NCBI GenBank assembly: GCA_965153455.1
Contig: OZ234498.1
Location: forward strand, 10,726,001 to 10,790,000
Reading direction: 5' to 3'
DNA from: Sphagnum compactum
Lineage: Eukaryota > Bryophyta > Sphagnopsida > Sphagnales
Length of the DNA stretch: 64,000 nucleotides
The notes below the pieces were generated by a model, which made no database searches, was not told the origin of the DNA, and saw nothing but the letters and a program-made list of their open reading frames with translations. Of this stretch, positions 22,281 through 36,044 are shown piece by piece (the first letter of the stretch is position 1; every line of letters begins with the position of its first letter). The position numbers and the translations under genes are program-made.

Positions 22281-23839
22281 ATGGTCGTCGTGGTGATGGA
22301 AAGTGAGAGAGGGATGATTCAAACGCCTTCTACTAGGGTAGTAGTGACGACGATGCCGCAGCAGCAGCACACAGCGAGCATGATGCATGCAACAACAACA
22401 ACTGTGGCGACATCCACAGCGGAGGAGTCTGAGAAGAAGCCGATGGTGATGGCAGTAACCAAGAATGGCGACGAGAAGCGGGAAGAGTGGTCGGAGCGAT
22501 CGGTAGGTCTGTTCTTGGACCTGTACGAGGAGAAGTACTTTGATATGGACAAGGGAAGCTTGCGCTCTAAGGACTGGGAACAGCTCGTGGAGCGCTTCAA
22601 TTTGGAAGCCGGCGGAGGCAAGTCGGTGAAGCAGTGCCGTGACAAAATGGACTCGCTGAAGAAGCGACACAAGCTGGAGAAAGCCAAGAAAGCCATCGCC
22701 GGAGCTGAGAAGTGCACCTGGCTTTGGTTCAACAAGATGGACGGGCTCTTCGGTAACAATCCTAAACAACATCATGCGCTGCTGTCGGCGATGCCAACAG
22801 CACCAGCAGCAGCCGCCTCCGTAACTGAGGAGGCGGTGGACACCAAATGTCACGTAACAATGGAGCCGCCGGAGACTACTACTAATGCTGCCATGGAAGG
22901 AGGAGATGCGAAGAATCACAGGATGATGGTAAGAAGCTGGAGGGAGGCGAAGAAGCTCTTGAAGGAGCTGCCTCTGTCAGCTGAAGAGAGAGGAAAAGCC
23001 AGGACTCTTTTGCTTGAAAAGAAAGAGGAGGAAAGATTGGAATACTTCGATGGCGATTTTGAGGAAATTACCTTCTGTTTGAAACTGTTGGTGGAAAGAA
23101 GCTCTTTCAATGCTTCTGGTATTTATGCAATTCTCTCTTTTTACACCAGACCCAAGTTTTGCGCAAATTCTCCTACCACTGTTCTTTCTCCTTCTTGATA
23201 TCCCCTCCCCCCCCCCCTCTGTGGCATAATTTTACAGCCAAAATTAGCAGCAGAAAAAAAAACGAAACTCAAGTACCCACCAGGCAGTTCTTCCGTTTGA
23301 CAAAGGACTTTGATGATTTGAGTATTTTTCCATGTCTTTTGTAGTGATACTGGAGATGCCTGGACTCAATGTGTGCTTGTAGAGTTTTCCTCTGCAATCT
23401 CATAAACAGGGGAATGCCTACTAACCATAACTTCAGTATTTGTTCTTCTTGCCACTGTGAATTCCAGTTTGTATCAGGGTGTCTGGGTTGAGTACCCTCA
23501 ACCTTGGGTGTGCTATTTATTATAGGAGGAAAGTAGCAATGTGTGCAGCAATGATGGTCAAAAATTTGCAATGAACTTTGATTGAAAACCTACTCTCTCC
23601 AAAGTTCTCTGTTGTGTTGTTGGTTTCTAGGTCTTACTGCCAGCAGCAAGAAACAATGGAATAGATTTATGAGAAAAAAACAATAATCTATTGCTCTTGG
23701 TTTTCTTTCTTTGCATGCAGCTTCTTCAGGATCCATCCAGATGGACTATATGATGGCCACTGGCATACAACACAGACTCGAAGAAATTTTGACTGGTACT
23801 AAGCTTCTTGCTTTTGTTGATTACAGTCTTGGTTTCTAG
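22281..23839 (+). CDS. Trihelix (Myb/SANT-like) transcription factor, SIP1-like
   Basis: Likely nuclear DNA-binding regulator. Exon 1 is 22281-23118; a probable exon 2 is 23721-23839 (donor G|GTATTT, acceptor TTGCATGCAG), giving 318 residues. The start is the first ATG after an in-frame TGA at 22248. Residues 66-158 form the trihelix domain: the helix tryptophans are seen at W70 (EEWSERSV), W99 (SKDWEQLVERF) and W147/W149 (CTWLWFNKMD), with KSVKQCRDKMDSLKKRH between. This fits the SIP1/ASIL type rather than the two-domain GT-2 type. The C-terminal half has a basic coiled-coil-like stretch (WREAKKLLKEL, LLLEKKEEERLEYF) and, in exon 2, MDYMMATGIQHRLEEIL. If intron 1 is retained the protein ends at 23198 instead with an unrelated tail. 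Further 3' exons cannot be excluded. Confidence 0.85.
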
Positions 23840-26800
23840 TGAATGAATGCCAACAACCACTGTGATGAGACCCAGAAATTTGAGAACATCATGTATTAGG
23901 ACAGAAGTGCCTATCTTGTGCAATGTCTGCATGGTAAAGATGGATTCTCTTGTAATGATCAGAATGTGTATCCATAGCACCAGCTTCACTAGTAGAGATG
24001 ATCACCCTTTGCCATTTACATTGGGTGACAGAAGCTTGATACTGGCTTTTGGTAAATGGTGATAAAAGCATTTGGGGCCTCATGAGGTCTAAGCTCTTCA
24101 TTGGATTGGTGCAGATGTCATAACCCTCAAGAGGCGTGCCTCCTCAGATTTGCGGTTTGTAACCACCACCAAGAGGGGACGGGGATGAAAAACTGAGGGG
24201 GATATACTTTGTGTCTTGCACCACAGCTCTAACCCGATACCCAATTCTTTGATTTATTTGGAAAGACTTGCATGATCACAAAACCAAACTTGGTCAGGTG
24301 TATTGAGCTAACCTTTGTGGAGGAGTTGGAAACGTTGGCATCATACGGATTGATGGTCAGATACTCACCAGCATGTCTTCATTTGTCATACTTTTGACAC
24401 CTCATCTGTGCTATGTAAGCTCCTTCTGTCATTATACAATTTTCACACCATGAAATTTGTGAAGATCACATTGGTGTATCAGAAATCCAAGGAATTCCAT
24501 GATGGAACATCCCTGCAATTCCAGAGCCGGAAAGAAGGGTCAAATGAATAGTAGCAAATGACTATCAGATTAAGCTTTTCCCACCATGCTTACTCGATTT
24601 TGTTTTGCTGTTATCACACATGAATAATTCAGAGATGTGCTTGCTTCTGCTGTACTGTAGAAGGTCAAGAGGGGATTGGGAAAGTAAATCTTGTAGCTGG
24701 CTCACTTCCTCATGAAAGTGGAGAATCACTTTAGTTCTGCAATTGATGCTCTAATACAGAAGTCTTGACCTTGAGATGTGAATGCTGGAACTGCAGATAG
24801 AGGACAAGGCTCCAAAGATAGCGCATGGAAGGTGAAGTCACTGTATTGTTCATCAAAGTTCAAAAGACAAATGCTTGGGAATATGGAGCCCAGGCTGTAT
24901 GTAAACACACCATAATTGTCAATGTTGCAGACTAAGGTTAGCTTTGCTTTGGTATTTCTCTGCTCCTACATGGTTTGCAAGAACTGATTGGAATGCGCCT
25001 TTGGGAGTCAACATGTGGTTTTGCATGCAACACAAGGTGATTAAATTTTAGATGTCAACAATTGATCTTGTTATTGGGTCTGTTCATTGATGGCCTTTTG
25101 CCAGGCACATTAGTGTCTCCTTGTGAATAGGGAACTCCAGGAAGCGTCACACATGAATTTTTTTTGTCATTTCTTGGATTACGGCATATGCTCTATCACA
25201 TTTTAAGGATTCTCTTAGAGGTCTTGTGTTTCAGTTTTCTTTTTTCTTCTCCTATATCTATGAATGCTTCTGATGGATCCGATTTTGGATCATTCATTAC
25301 CTTTGGAAACTGACTCATTCATTGCAATTCTCTGAGGATGGATCCCTGGCTTGGAGGTTGGGAGGGACAAAGCAGGTTCGTGAGAGGGAAGGGTTAGTTC
25401 ATCAGTTGGTACAAAGTGGGGAAGGGTAGGTTTCTAGATAGGTATGAAGTGTGAAGTCTTCAGACAGAGACAGACATCATTTTTTGAGTGGAGGGACTCC
25501 GTTGCAAATGTGTCCAAGTCCAAACCATCATCCATCCATGTTTGTTGAGACCCTATGGTCATGCATGGGAAGGAAGAAAAGGATGATACTTGAATGAATG
25601 TGATGTCCAATGGTATCATGTGATGGGATAGTTGACATGACATCTGGTACCTTTGGGAGGTCACAATACAATTGGCCAGACTGTGCAAATTTCTTGTATG
25701 TCCTCACTGACAGAGTCAGACAGGAAAATCAGCCAATTGATCAAATGTAACTTTAACCTGTGCTGATAATACCTTTCACTTGATTGGCTCCATGTTGCCT
25801 TGGGCATACCCCCCTCCCCCCTTAGAGGTTGTTGCATGCCTTGTTTTTCATCAAAACCTGGTCAAAACTGACATGGACTTCCCAAAGTCAGCATCCCATT
25901 TGGAGCTTATGACCACACTCCACATGACCCAAAAAGAAATATTTGAAATAATAGAAATAAGTTTGTTGCATCAATTTAAAAACTAAAAAAAACCTTTTTT
26001 TTGGCTAGTTAGGCATTTAGAGGGTTAATGATATGGTGAGAAAAAATAATACCTTGTGGGATGACAAATATTTATGAAGCACATGTAAGGCATTGGACTT
26101 TTGATATGTGTGAAACAAATTGTTGACATGGCCATGTTTGGCATGATTGACAAATATATATGGGTACAATTTTTCTAGTGTATGTGGAGTGTGCCTTACT
26201 CTTAATATGATTTCTACTTCAACAAAGGATGGCACCTTAAGCACATAAGGTGCCTCTTCACCTCTCAAATGAATCATAGTCATCCATCTATAAAAGCAAA
26301 ATTATATTGGTTCTTTAACTTGGGTAAGGATCAATGTTGGATTGGTATATAGGTTGAATTCAGGTATCAACCCGGATATCAAGAATGGTATGTTGATGCC
26401 CTACTAGTTGAATCATATTGTTGGCATTACCACGTTTGAGACCATGGTGATGTAATATGAAACAATTGTTCTACCTTGATTCATACCAAACCTACTTGGT
26501 AGTGACCTTGCACCTATTGTGATTGATACTTATACACTTGCCTCTCAAGGTTGCTTCCCATATGTACTTAAAATGTGCATAATGTATGCTTCAAATGCAA
26601 GCTTAGGATTTTTGGCTTTTCTCAAGCATGGTAAGAAGTGAATGCACACTACTTAAGGAGGGTGGTGCTTCAATATTGGTAGCATAATGCATATCTAGAA
26701 CTTGGAAATAGAACATCAATCAAGTATGTGTCTGTTGCTCGACATTGCTTATTAGTAAATGAATGTTCAATGTGAGTTTGGGAAGAATTAGGGGTTAGGG

Positions 26801-27695
26801 TCGGTGAACTTCAAATTTTGGACAATTTGAGCTTATGAATCCAAGTTTCATCTAAATGTCATTAGTTCAAAATTCAAGCCCAATGCCAATTGTGTGCTTG
26901 TCATTATGTTCATCTAATGGTCGGCGTCATTGTTGTAGTGTTCCTTTACTGGTTTGGTGATCCTTTATATTTTAATTCTTGAATCTTAAGACTTGGATTT
27001 TGAGTGAAAGGAAAAGGTGGCAAAAAGGATTAGTGTGCGAATTTTATTACGTGTCAATTTTTGTGTGGAGTCGTGAAATGGTAGAACCTATGTACATGCA
27101 TGCTATTGAGCACCAATGATTTTTGGGATGTTGAAGAGCTAGGAATAGAAAGATGGCTTATGAAAGACTACATGTGCCACATCATCCTAAAACTCATAAG
27201 GAAATCATTTTTGTCAAGGTGAAATTTGTCTAAAAAGTGCATTCTAGCAATTAAAATTAGACTAGAAGCTATGGGTCACATGTGACAACATTACTATTAT
27301 GTGGGCATTTTTTAAAACAATATTCATTTCAAAAAAAGAATTGTCAATATGAACTAGACCATGACATATGTCATTTGCAATGCCACCAAACAATGCACAC
27401 GTTCAAATTCAACCAATCAACCTCACAAAGGACTTGTCATTTGCAATCTTATACATGTGATTACTTCCATGAAAAAACATATTAACAACCAACAATTGTT
27501 ATTAAATATAGACTCCATTGTAAGCAAGGAAAAAAATCTATTCGTCTTGAATGTGAGAAGAACAAGAAACACAAGGGAGCTACACCTTTTGCAGTCACTA
27601 ATTTTTTTGGAAGCCAATAACCTTCCAAGAGTTCCAATCCAACACAACTATGTTTCATTGAAGAACTAATGTTGTTCATTGCAAAATAATACAAA
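23840..27695. other. Spacer with gene-like composition, then AT-rich; no gene recognised
   Basis: From 23840 to about 25.7 kb base composition stays close to that of the gene, so a long 3' UTR, extra UTR exons or a non-coding transcript are possible, but no conserved open frame is visible. From 25.7 kb the sequence becomes AT-rich spacer with scattered short frames of no known family. Confidence 0.5.
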
Positions 27696-29665
27696 GCTTT
27701 GTATATGATGGAATGTCCTGGGTTGCAACACTTGGTAATGCAACAAAATGGTAAAGTTTGTTTCCCTACTTTAAAGAATTTGTTAAAGAACACATCCCTT
27801 TCATGTTTGCTATGACTTTGGATTGTCATATTGTTCCTACATTGGCATAATGTGAGCTAAGTAGTGTGGCCTTCAATTTGTGGATGTTTCAAACAAGGTT
27901 CTCAACATATTTGCCCTAGTCCTGAACTTTCCAAATTGCGGATCGGTTCTTTGCCATTTTACGATCAGTTTATTTGAAGCTCTAAACATTAGTGGAAAAA
28001 CCTTAATGGAAATAATGAAACTTCTTTTGGTCGAGATCCAATTGAGAAGCAAGGTAATTGCTTGTGTGAAAGATGAAGGTAAGAACTTGACTACTTCAAA
28101 TGTTGCCTTGTTTCAAGTTGTTTCATGTAATGTGCTTTAGTTGGGGAAATTTTGTTCACGTACGTGTTTTGGACATGTGATGTCCAAAGTGTGCCAATAT
28201 GCTCAAAACAATGATATAGTTTGTCAAAACACGAAGGAAATCTTTTCGAAAGAAAAAAGGTTTGTCCTTTAGAAAACCATCACACGGACAAAAACATTTG
28301 GTAAAGGGGGACATGGGTGAAAAATTGAAAATCCCTATTAAAACTAGGTTTGCGTCAAAAGTCATGTTTCACCATGAAACATTGGAGTATGCACATTTGA
28401 TCACAACTTGTTATAACCAATAGTCATTCCTTTTGCAGGCTTAAGTGCCTAACTTGAACTAACTTGGGCCATTGTTTGAGCAATGACTAACATCATGAAC
28501 CTTATAATTAAGTAATGTGTTTTAAATCAAACCAAGGTGTATCATTTGTTAATTAACACCCTACACTTTTCATTTGTTTGAAATTTCAAGTCAAATATGA
28601 TTCACATGTATCTAATGTTCCACTTTTAATTTGTGGAGAATTTGATGTAGATCTTGAAATTTTGGATGTTAGGATGGTTGTTGAGGCGTTCCATGTTTTA
28701 CAACCATTCCTTTCTTTTTGTGTTACGTTACTCAATGGCCCACAACATATTGGATTTCATCTTGGACCCAAGATTCAAGAATTTGAAATGTATAACATAT
28801 TAAAAAAATAAGTATATTCATTCAAATAGAAGGTTAGACTATCCATGTGTTTGTTTGAAACCCAAGTTGAGATATAAAAACTAGCACTAAAAATTACCAA
28901 AAAAATACATTCGCATATAATAAGGCTTAAAACTCCTTTTAACACCAAATTTGGTACTAAAAAGAATTTCATGTTGAGTTTTTAATTTGCCTTGGATATG
29001 AACCTTCATTGTTGTTTAATGTTTTGTCCTTTTAAATTTTATTTTTTTCCCCCAACCTTCAAATCCTATGAACTTCATCCTAGGTATTAATTTATTTTTA
29101 AAAAATTCACCCACTTTACAAATAACCACATTTGGAAATGAATTAAAGATAAAAAGTGAAATTAAAGTTCAAAGATAAGGTGGTTTTACTTATTTCTTTA
29201 TTTAATCAGGAAGGATAAAACTCAAGTTGTGATGGATAAATATGATACAAAAGTTTTAATTCACTTATTGGTTGTAGTGTTCAAGTTCCTTAACCTTGAT
29301 AGTACAAATACACCTCTTTTAGTGCAACCACTTGAACATTGCATATGAATATTTTTTGGTGTTCCCACATCCAATAAAGAAGTCAACAAAGATTTGTTAA
29401 AATATGAGTTATCCTTGTTTCAACAAATTGTTGTTTTAGAAGGGGATATGAAAAGTCGTGTTTCTCAATGCAAGAAACATGAATTCCAATATTCCCCTAA
29501 TGTTAGGTTTTTAGCGAGACAATTTTTGAAATCATGGGAAGTCAAAGTGAGACCAAACACATTTTCTTCATTATTAGTGTGTTGACTAGCTTAAAGCATT
29601 GTCAATTATGCTTGATAACTATGATGCTTTTGTTACAATTTACAAAATTGGGATGATGATGCATG
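27696..29665 (+). pseudogene. hAT-family transposase remnant
   Basis: Ordered fragments of an hAT (BED/ricesleeper-type) transposase lie on the plus strand in broken frames. First comes SLFPYFKEFVKEHIPF with HIVPTLA and AFNLWMFQ (27750-27890). Then ISLFEALNISG, VIACVKDEGKNL, VVSCNVL and, after one TAG, TCFGHVMSKVCQYAQNND (27965-28225). The hallmark ILDPRFKNL is at about 28763-28790, and the C-terminal dimerisation region is VRFLARQ followed in a shifted frame by IMGSQSETKHIF and VLTSLKHCQL (29495-29620). Stops often stand where Gln or Arg would be. No terminal inverted repeats were found, so the outer ends are unknown. The transposase is dead. Confidence 0.75.
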
Positions 29666-30240
29666 TGTAGATTATCCATTCACTTAAGGTGTGATTAAAA
29701 ATATTTCTTTGAAGATGTGTTGTTTGATGAACATGATGAGAAGGAGCTTTGAAAGTAGGTTTACTTTGAAAATGACTAAAAATTTTCCCCATGCAATTGT
29801 ATTTAATTTTGTAGTCATTCTTTTAATAACCCTAAATTCTCTTTGGAAATGTTTGTTATTTTAATCATGCCTACATGGCACACTCATGATGTTTGTTTGT
29901 GAATGCAAGTTCCAATTTGGTGGTGGATGCTTATTCAAGTGCTACAAAGATGCACATTTTTTTCAAATTCAATACAACATTTGTTTTTAGTCAAACTTGA
30001 TTCAAGCTTGGATCTTCAAAAATAGACTATTTTTTGTCAAGTTAACTAGTGTTTGTGTATCACAAATCACAAGGTTCAATGTAGGTTTTTTGTTGTTTCA
30101 ATTTGAATGTTTCAAGCAATCCTTTTTTTTCAAGTTTAACTTTTTGTGTATGAGATCTAATTCCATTTAGGTATTCAGGGACTCATAATTTGTTGAAGTT
30201 TAGTTTTTGTGAATCATACATTTTGGATGGTTTATAAGCT
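29666..30240. other. Spacer, nothing recognised
   Basis: AT-rich sequence after the hAT remnant, possibly still part of that element's 3' side. No terminal repeat is evident. Confidence 0.5.
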
Positions 30241-30525
30241 CCATTTTTCAATTTGAATGTATGAAGATCACAAGGTTCAAAGCTAAAGTTGAGTCAAATT
30301 TGATATTTTAAGTGTTTAAGGATTTTTCAAGTTGAATGTATGAGAATCAAAAGGTTAATTTGATTTTATTCACATTTGATATTTCAAATGTTTTTTTTTC
30401 AAGTTGAATGTATGAAGATCACAAAGCTTAATATGAATTTATTCAAATTTGATACTTCAAGTTGAATGTATGAAAATCACAATGTTTAATCAAAGTCGAT
30501 TCACATTTGATAGTTCAAATTGCCA
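30241..30525. repeat. Tandem repeat, 58-79-bp unit
   Basis: TTGAATGTATGA(A/G)(G/A)ATCA recurs at 30253, 30332, 30404 and 30462, each followed by an AAGGTT/AATTTATT.CA.ATTTGATA.TTCAA segment. Units vary in length mainly in the T-runs. Confidence 0.75.
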
Positions 30526-33500
30526 ATTGCCACCTTCTAAAAGGTAGGTGGTAAGTTGACTTCTTTACATATCATCCCTAGAAGTTAGCTAGATTAATGG
30601 GTCTAATCCCCACAATTATTGGTAATAAAAATAATTAGGATGCCCCATAAATAACTAACCTCTTAGGTAAAAGGTAAAAGATTGATTCAAGGTTAACATG
30701 GGGCCATCAAATCATGTATCATTACACATCATATCACACCAATCAATTTAGTGTACATACAAGTTGTTAAAGAACATATGTACATGATATATTCATATTC
30801 ATACTATGTACCTTTTTGGTAAGAAAGATATCAAAAGATTACATACCTATTTATTCATACCATTACATATAATTCTTGAACCCCAAATACATTAATACCA
30901 ATATGAAAATTGAAAGTTCTACCCTAACACCAATAATGTCATGGTATAAATTTCTTTTTAAAAATCAAATACCTCAACCGATTGGATATGATAAAAATCC
31001 AATATGAGTTTAGCATTTGCAAGGACCAATGTTGAATAGGTCTTTGATTTTGCTAATAATCATCGATTTTATATATTTGAAACAATCAAAAGTAAAGAAA
31101 CATTGGTTTCAAGTATTTGAAAAAAAAATCAAAATAAAGGAACTACTAATTCTAATTACTTCAAAAACTTCAAAGAGTGTTTGGTTTCATGAGAGAATCG
31201 GCAAAAAACCAATAGTTATTTGGGATTTTTTTTTACTTTTTCAAATATATAATTATAATCCTAATTTTATATTAGAATTGGACATTTGAACATTTGATAA
31301 TTATGGTTATATTTTAGAATTGGTTATTTGGTATTTTCATAACCGCAATTATAAACTTTAAGAACCACCCGTTACCCAATAGGGTTTAATGTAGTTGATA
31401 ATTAATAACTTTTCAACACTAGTAAGGACCTTAAATGGGGTTGTTATGGGAGTTCACACATGGCTTAGTTTCAATAAGCTTCATAAGATGTGTGACTTTT
31501 GAACCAGTTCTGTATAAGTTTTGAGTAAGGTAATGCCCAAGGAGTGATGCATTCCCCAAATAGGTTCTTGCTCGAAGTGGAGCCAAAAGTTATTTATTTT
31601 GGGCACGCCTTGTTTTGAAGGCACTATCGTAGCCTAGGGTCAATTTCCATGTTGACAAAACAAATAATTTTTTTCAAAAAATGATTTTTTAATTACATAT
31701 TTTTCCATCGTCTATTATAATATTGTGATGTGATTAATGAAATTGTTCAAAGTGTAGTGAATAGTCTATGATAATTATGATGATTTTCAACATATCAACA
31801 TCATATTTTCACAAAATTTCATTTTACTATTTTTAGGATTATTTAATGACAAAACCGACCTTAGGGTAAGGTACTTGATGTAAAACATTAGCAATTTCTT
31901 TTTCATTTTCTTTTGATTCCTACCATGTATGAATGGGAAAAAAAAGAAAAAACAAGGTGAAACATTTCAAAATAGAGACACCCACCCCTTTTGTGAAGGG
32001 AAATTTTCATTTGATAACATGCTCTTTGGATACACTAGAATTTCTTGTTAGTTATTTATGCATAGTTTGAGGTGTAAGCATGAGATCATTCCCACTTTTA
32101 AAGAACAAGTGTACGCATGTTCCCCCTTGTCATTGATGTAAGTTTAGGTTCATGATAACCTTAACTTCATGTTTCAAAGGTGGGGTGAAATTCCCAAAAT
32201 GTAGGGCCATACTCACTTACCGTTTCATCTTAGTCCCCTTATTTTGGGAATGTCGTCATCATGGCGCTTTATCCTACACATAAGATCCTTCGCACTTTTG
32301 AGAAACATACTCAATATCCCTCCTCTTGTTCAAGAGGGATATTCATGGATATGAGGTGCCCTCCAAATACATTAGGAGTTTTTCCAAATGTTTAATGAGT
32401 ATTTGGAAAGATTATGTATCATCACAAAAAAAATCCCTCCAAAAAAGGAGCTCACCATATTAATTGAAATTGGGTTTCCAATGATATTAAATCTACCTTG
32501 ATGGTGGTCATGAGGCTTAATGGTAGCATGCCTCCAAGAAAATGTTCCCATTTATTGCTATTGATGTGGGTTTCAATGAAGTTCACAACGAGGACCCTAA
32601 AATGCTCTAAAAATGCTTTAAAATTTCTATTGATGATGTTTTTAAAGCTCGCACTAAGGCTACATGAAAGTCCCAAAGTAGTTTGGCTTGGTTGCTTTCC
32701 ATTTTTTGGGCTCACAATTTTCGCAACACCTTAATCATCACATGGTCATTCTTTTGATTCATTTGATGCCCATTGCCCATCTTTCTTTGTGGTTTGATTT
32801 ACCTTGGAAAATGTCAAATTTGGACTTAGAGACCCTAATTTTATGTTTGTGACAAGATATTTATAATTTAAAGAAAATAAAAGTAAAATTTGAAATTTTC
32901 ACTAGTGTTGACAAGTTTTCTAGGTTTTCCAATTTGTAATGTTTAACTTCTTGTGACCCATATTCAAGTTGGAACCCTTTTGTTGGAATCTACATAAGAA
33001 CCAGATGTGGAATTAATGTTTTTTAGATCCAAAGCCATGAAACAAAAACTCGAAAACATAGGGTCAAATTCTTTGGGTAGGCAAGTTAATTTTTTTTAAA
33101 AAGTTGACAAATAGGCTTAACGTTAGAATCAAATGGTAGTTTTAATTAGTTGTAAGACTCTATACACCTATACAAACCCAATTTTTAATTTTTGTAAAAC
33201 TTTGTAAGTTTGTAGTTTCTACCATTGGGGAGTGTAATGTTTCCATGGAATCAAATTTGATTTTTGAATTAGGCCCAAAGGTTCAAGTGAATTCTTTAAA
33301 TGTGACAAAATAGGGATGACAATGTTCACAAATTAAAAAAATTGAGTTCAAACATGCACTTGGAAAACATTCAAAAAAATTATGCATACCTCATCAAGAT
33401 TGAAGGTTTTTTTTAAAAAAAATTGCCAACATTAATTGTTACCATGGTAATAGTGTAGGATTCAACTAAGTGGTTTTCTCACTATAGTGGATCTCCACAC

Positions 33501-35560
33501 AATTTTAAAATCACCTTGTGCAATATTATTCCATTCTAATTTCTAACTTGTTACTTATTGCTAGTTGAATTAAGATTTCCATTGATTAGGTAATTGATGA
33601 GAGGTTGTTGGTTATTGAAAATAGTAAAAAACATGAGCCAATTTCCAGTAATAGGGGATCTTGAACCAATTTCTAATAACCAATGATCTTGAGCTGATTA
33701 TTAAACATATATTAACATCCTTTTGATCAATAGGTGGATGTAGATCAAATTTCATTCATAAACAAAATGTATATGAATCATCTTTTGTGCACAAACTACA
33801 TGAAATACATGTAGCTTAATTTGTGGCATAATTGGGCATGGATGTCCAATCAAGAAGAGATATATCGATACATTTTTTTCTTTCATTAAATATTTTCATT
33901 AACTTTTCAAACCAATTTTTAAAAATTGTAAACACAAAACATATGATTTGGAATATAAACATATGATTATAACATAAACATATCACTTATAACGCAAGTT
34001 TAACAATTGGCAAGTTCCAACAACAGTAATCAAGAAGCCTATCGAGTCATTACGTTGTATAATAAGAAATTAGAATCATGAGAGTATGCACCTTGAGCTA
34101 AAGTTTGGCAATTTGGTGTTTAGAAATTTGGTGATGAAAAAATGTAGTGAATCGATGAGAAAAGAGGATGGTGAAAATGGAGCTTGATGGCTACAAGACA
34201 TAAGATGTGAGCTTCAAATTTAGTTGAATGGTGATGTCAACATCATTGATAATGGTAGCTAGTGGCAATAAATGTTGTTTGTCTTTACAAAGTGGTTATT
34301 GCCATCAACATGCAAGGGTGATATAAGTTCTTTACAACATTTTCTTTCTTCATGTTTTTAGCTTGATTTGTTTCCCTTTAATAATTAAGCTACATACAAC
34401 TAAACAAAAAAGATTGACACCTACATAATAGTTTAATGTTTTTTTTCAATTTTGTGATGCAACAAAAGAGTGATCATTCAAAAAAAACATTTAGTCAAAT
34501 TTGACTATATAATGAATACGAAAAGTAAAAAAGAAGGATCCTTTCATATTTTTGGTTACATGTTAGAACTTCTCCTAAGATTTGGGATTTGGAATTCTTT
34601 TCTTCAAAATATGGCAAATTTGAAATTCCTTTCCCTGAGTTTAAAGATTATTATTAATCCAATTAAGAGTAGCTCCATGAATGATGTACTAAAATGGTTA
34701 AGGAAGAAGAATTTGGACCATGTTCAAACTTTTAAAGAATGTAAATTGAGTTTGAATATGCACAAGAGACAAGGTTTTTCAAAAAGGCTAATATTAGGCT
34801 TTAAATTGGCCATTTTTTATAATTGGATTTGGTAATGACATTTAATTGATTCATCATTTTATGTTTTTCAATATTCATGTTGTTTGTTGGGGATGGGGAA
34901 ATAACTTGCACATTACTTTGGATGTGGTAAACACTTATACTTTATATTATAAGAAGCTTGCATATAAATTGGGGTTTTTAAAGGATTTTAGAATATAATG
35001 TTAAGGTGGTGACAATCCCTAACAAGATTTTGTAAAATTTGGCTACAATTTAGTTATGAAAAAAGAAAAAAAATTGAGTATATTTTTGTATTAATGGTGA
35101 CCTACTACAAATTTTTAGTTGATGTTATTTTTTGGCTATGGGTGAGTGGGAAAGGGGGGAAATTTGGTACTAGAATAGTTAGATTTTCAATGGTTTTTTG
35201 TCAAATTTTTAGAATTAAAAAAATTATGGACAATTTTTTTCCTTCAAAAAACCTTAGTATAATTTTGCATCTACTCTAACAAAATTTGAATGACATATTG
35301 CTAACATTGGGCATCCAAATTCCCATTAAGGTAATTGGTGTCCTATGTACCAAGTTTTGCCATAGGGTTTGATTAATGTTGACCTAGTTCTAACATAAAT
35401 AAAACACAATACTACTTTTACTCAACATTCAAAAGTAGGCCAATGACAGATATTTTCATTTTCTCTCTCGAGGTGATGGGTTTGAAATTGGTTTAGGACA
35501 ATAGAACATGTAAAAAATAAAATAAAATAAAGAATCCTACTTGGTAGCAACAAGCAAGCC
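30526..35560. other. Intergenic, nothing recognised
   Basis: About 5 kb of AT-rich spacer. Open frames such as 31017-31289, 34470-34835 and the opposed pair at 32452-32734 are short, Lys/Leu/Ile-rich and match no family I recognise. This is probably very old transposon debris. Confidence 0.55.
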
Positions 35561-36044
35561 CATGTAGAATTCATTACGGATTTAACATGCTATTTGAACT
35601 AAATGGTTCTTTGAAAAAAGTCAAAACAAATGATGGTCAATCTTAGTTGAGTCTAGGCCTAAGAAACCTAGACAAATGCCCATGTAGAATTCATTACGGG
35701 TATTTAACATGTTATTTGAATTAAATCGTTCTTCGAACAAAGTCAAAACAATTGATGGCCAATCCTAGTTGAGTCTAGGCATAAGAAACCTAGACAAATG
35801 CCGATGTAGAACTCATTATGGGTATTTACCATGTTATTTGAATTAAATGGTTCTTTGAAGGAGGTCAAAACAATTGATGGTCAATCCTAGTTGAGTCTAG
35901 GCATTAGAAACCTAGACAAATGCCGATGTAGAATTCATTATGGGTATTTACCATGTTATTTGAATTAAATGGTTCTTTGAAGGAGGTCAAAACAATTGAT
36001 GGTCAATCCTAGTTGAGTCTAGGCATAAGAAACCTAGACAAATA
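35561..36044. repeat. Tandem repeat, 120-122-bp unit, four copies
   Basis: Unit starts (C/G)ATGTAGAATTCATTA are at 35561, 35681, 35803 and 35925. Each unit continues through ATTTGAATTAAATGGTTCTT, GTCAAAACAATTGATGG and GTTGAGTCTAGGC, ending AAGAAACCTAGACAAATG. Copies 3 and 4 share the variant TTTACCATG and GGAGGTCAAAAC, so the array grew stepwise. No coding frame is maintained. Confidence 0.92.

Noticed and set aside
21960-22919. 319-codon open frame on the minus strand
   Set aside because: It lies antisense to the trihelix exon and its 5' region, has Leu/His/Arg-rich low-complexity composition and no recognisable domain; it is a shadow.
35561-36044. CRISPR-like array
   Set aside because: Units are contiguous tandem copies of about 122 bp without alternating unique spacers, in a plant nuclear sequence.
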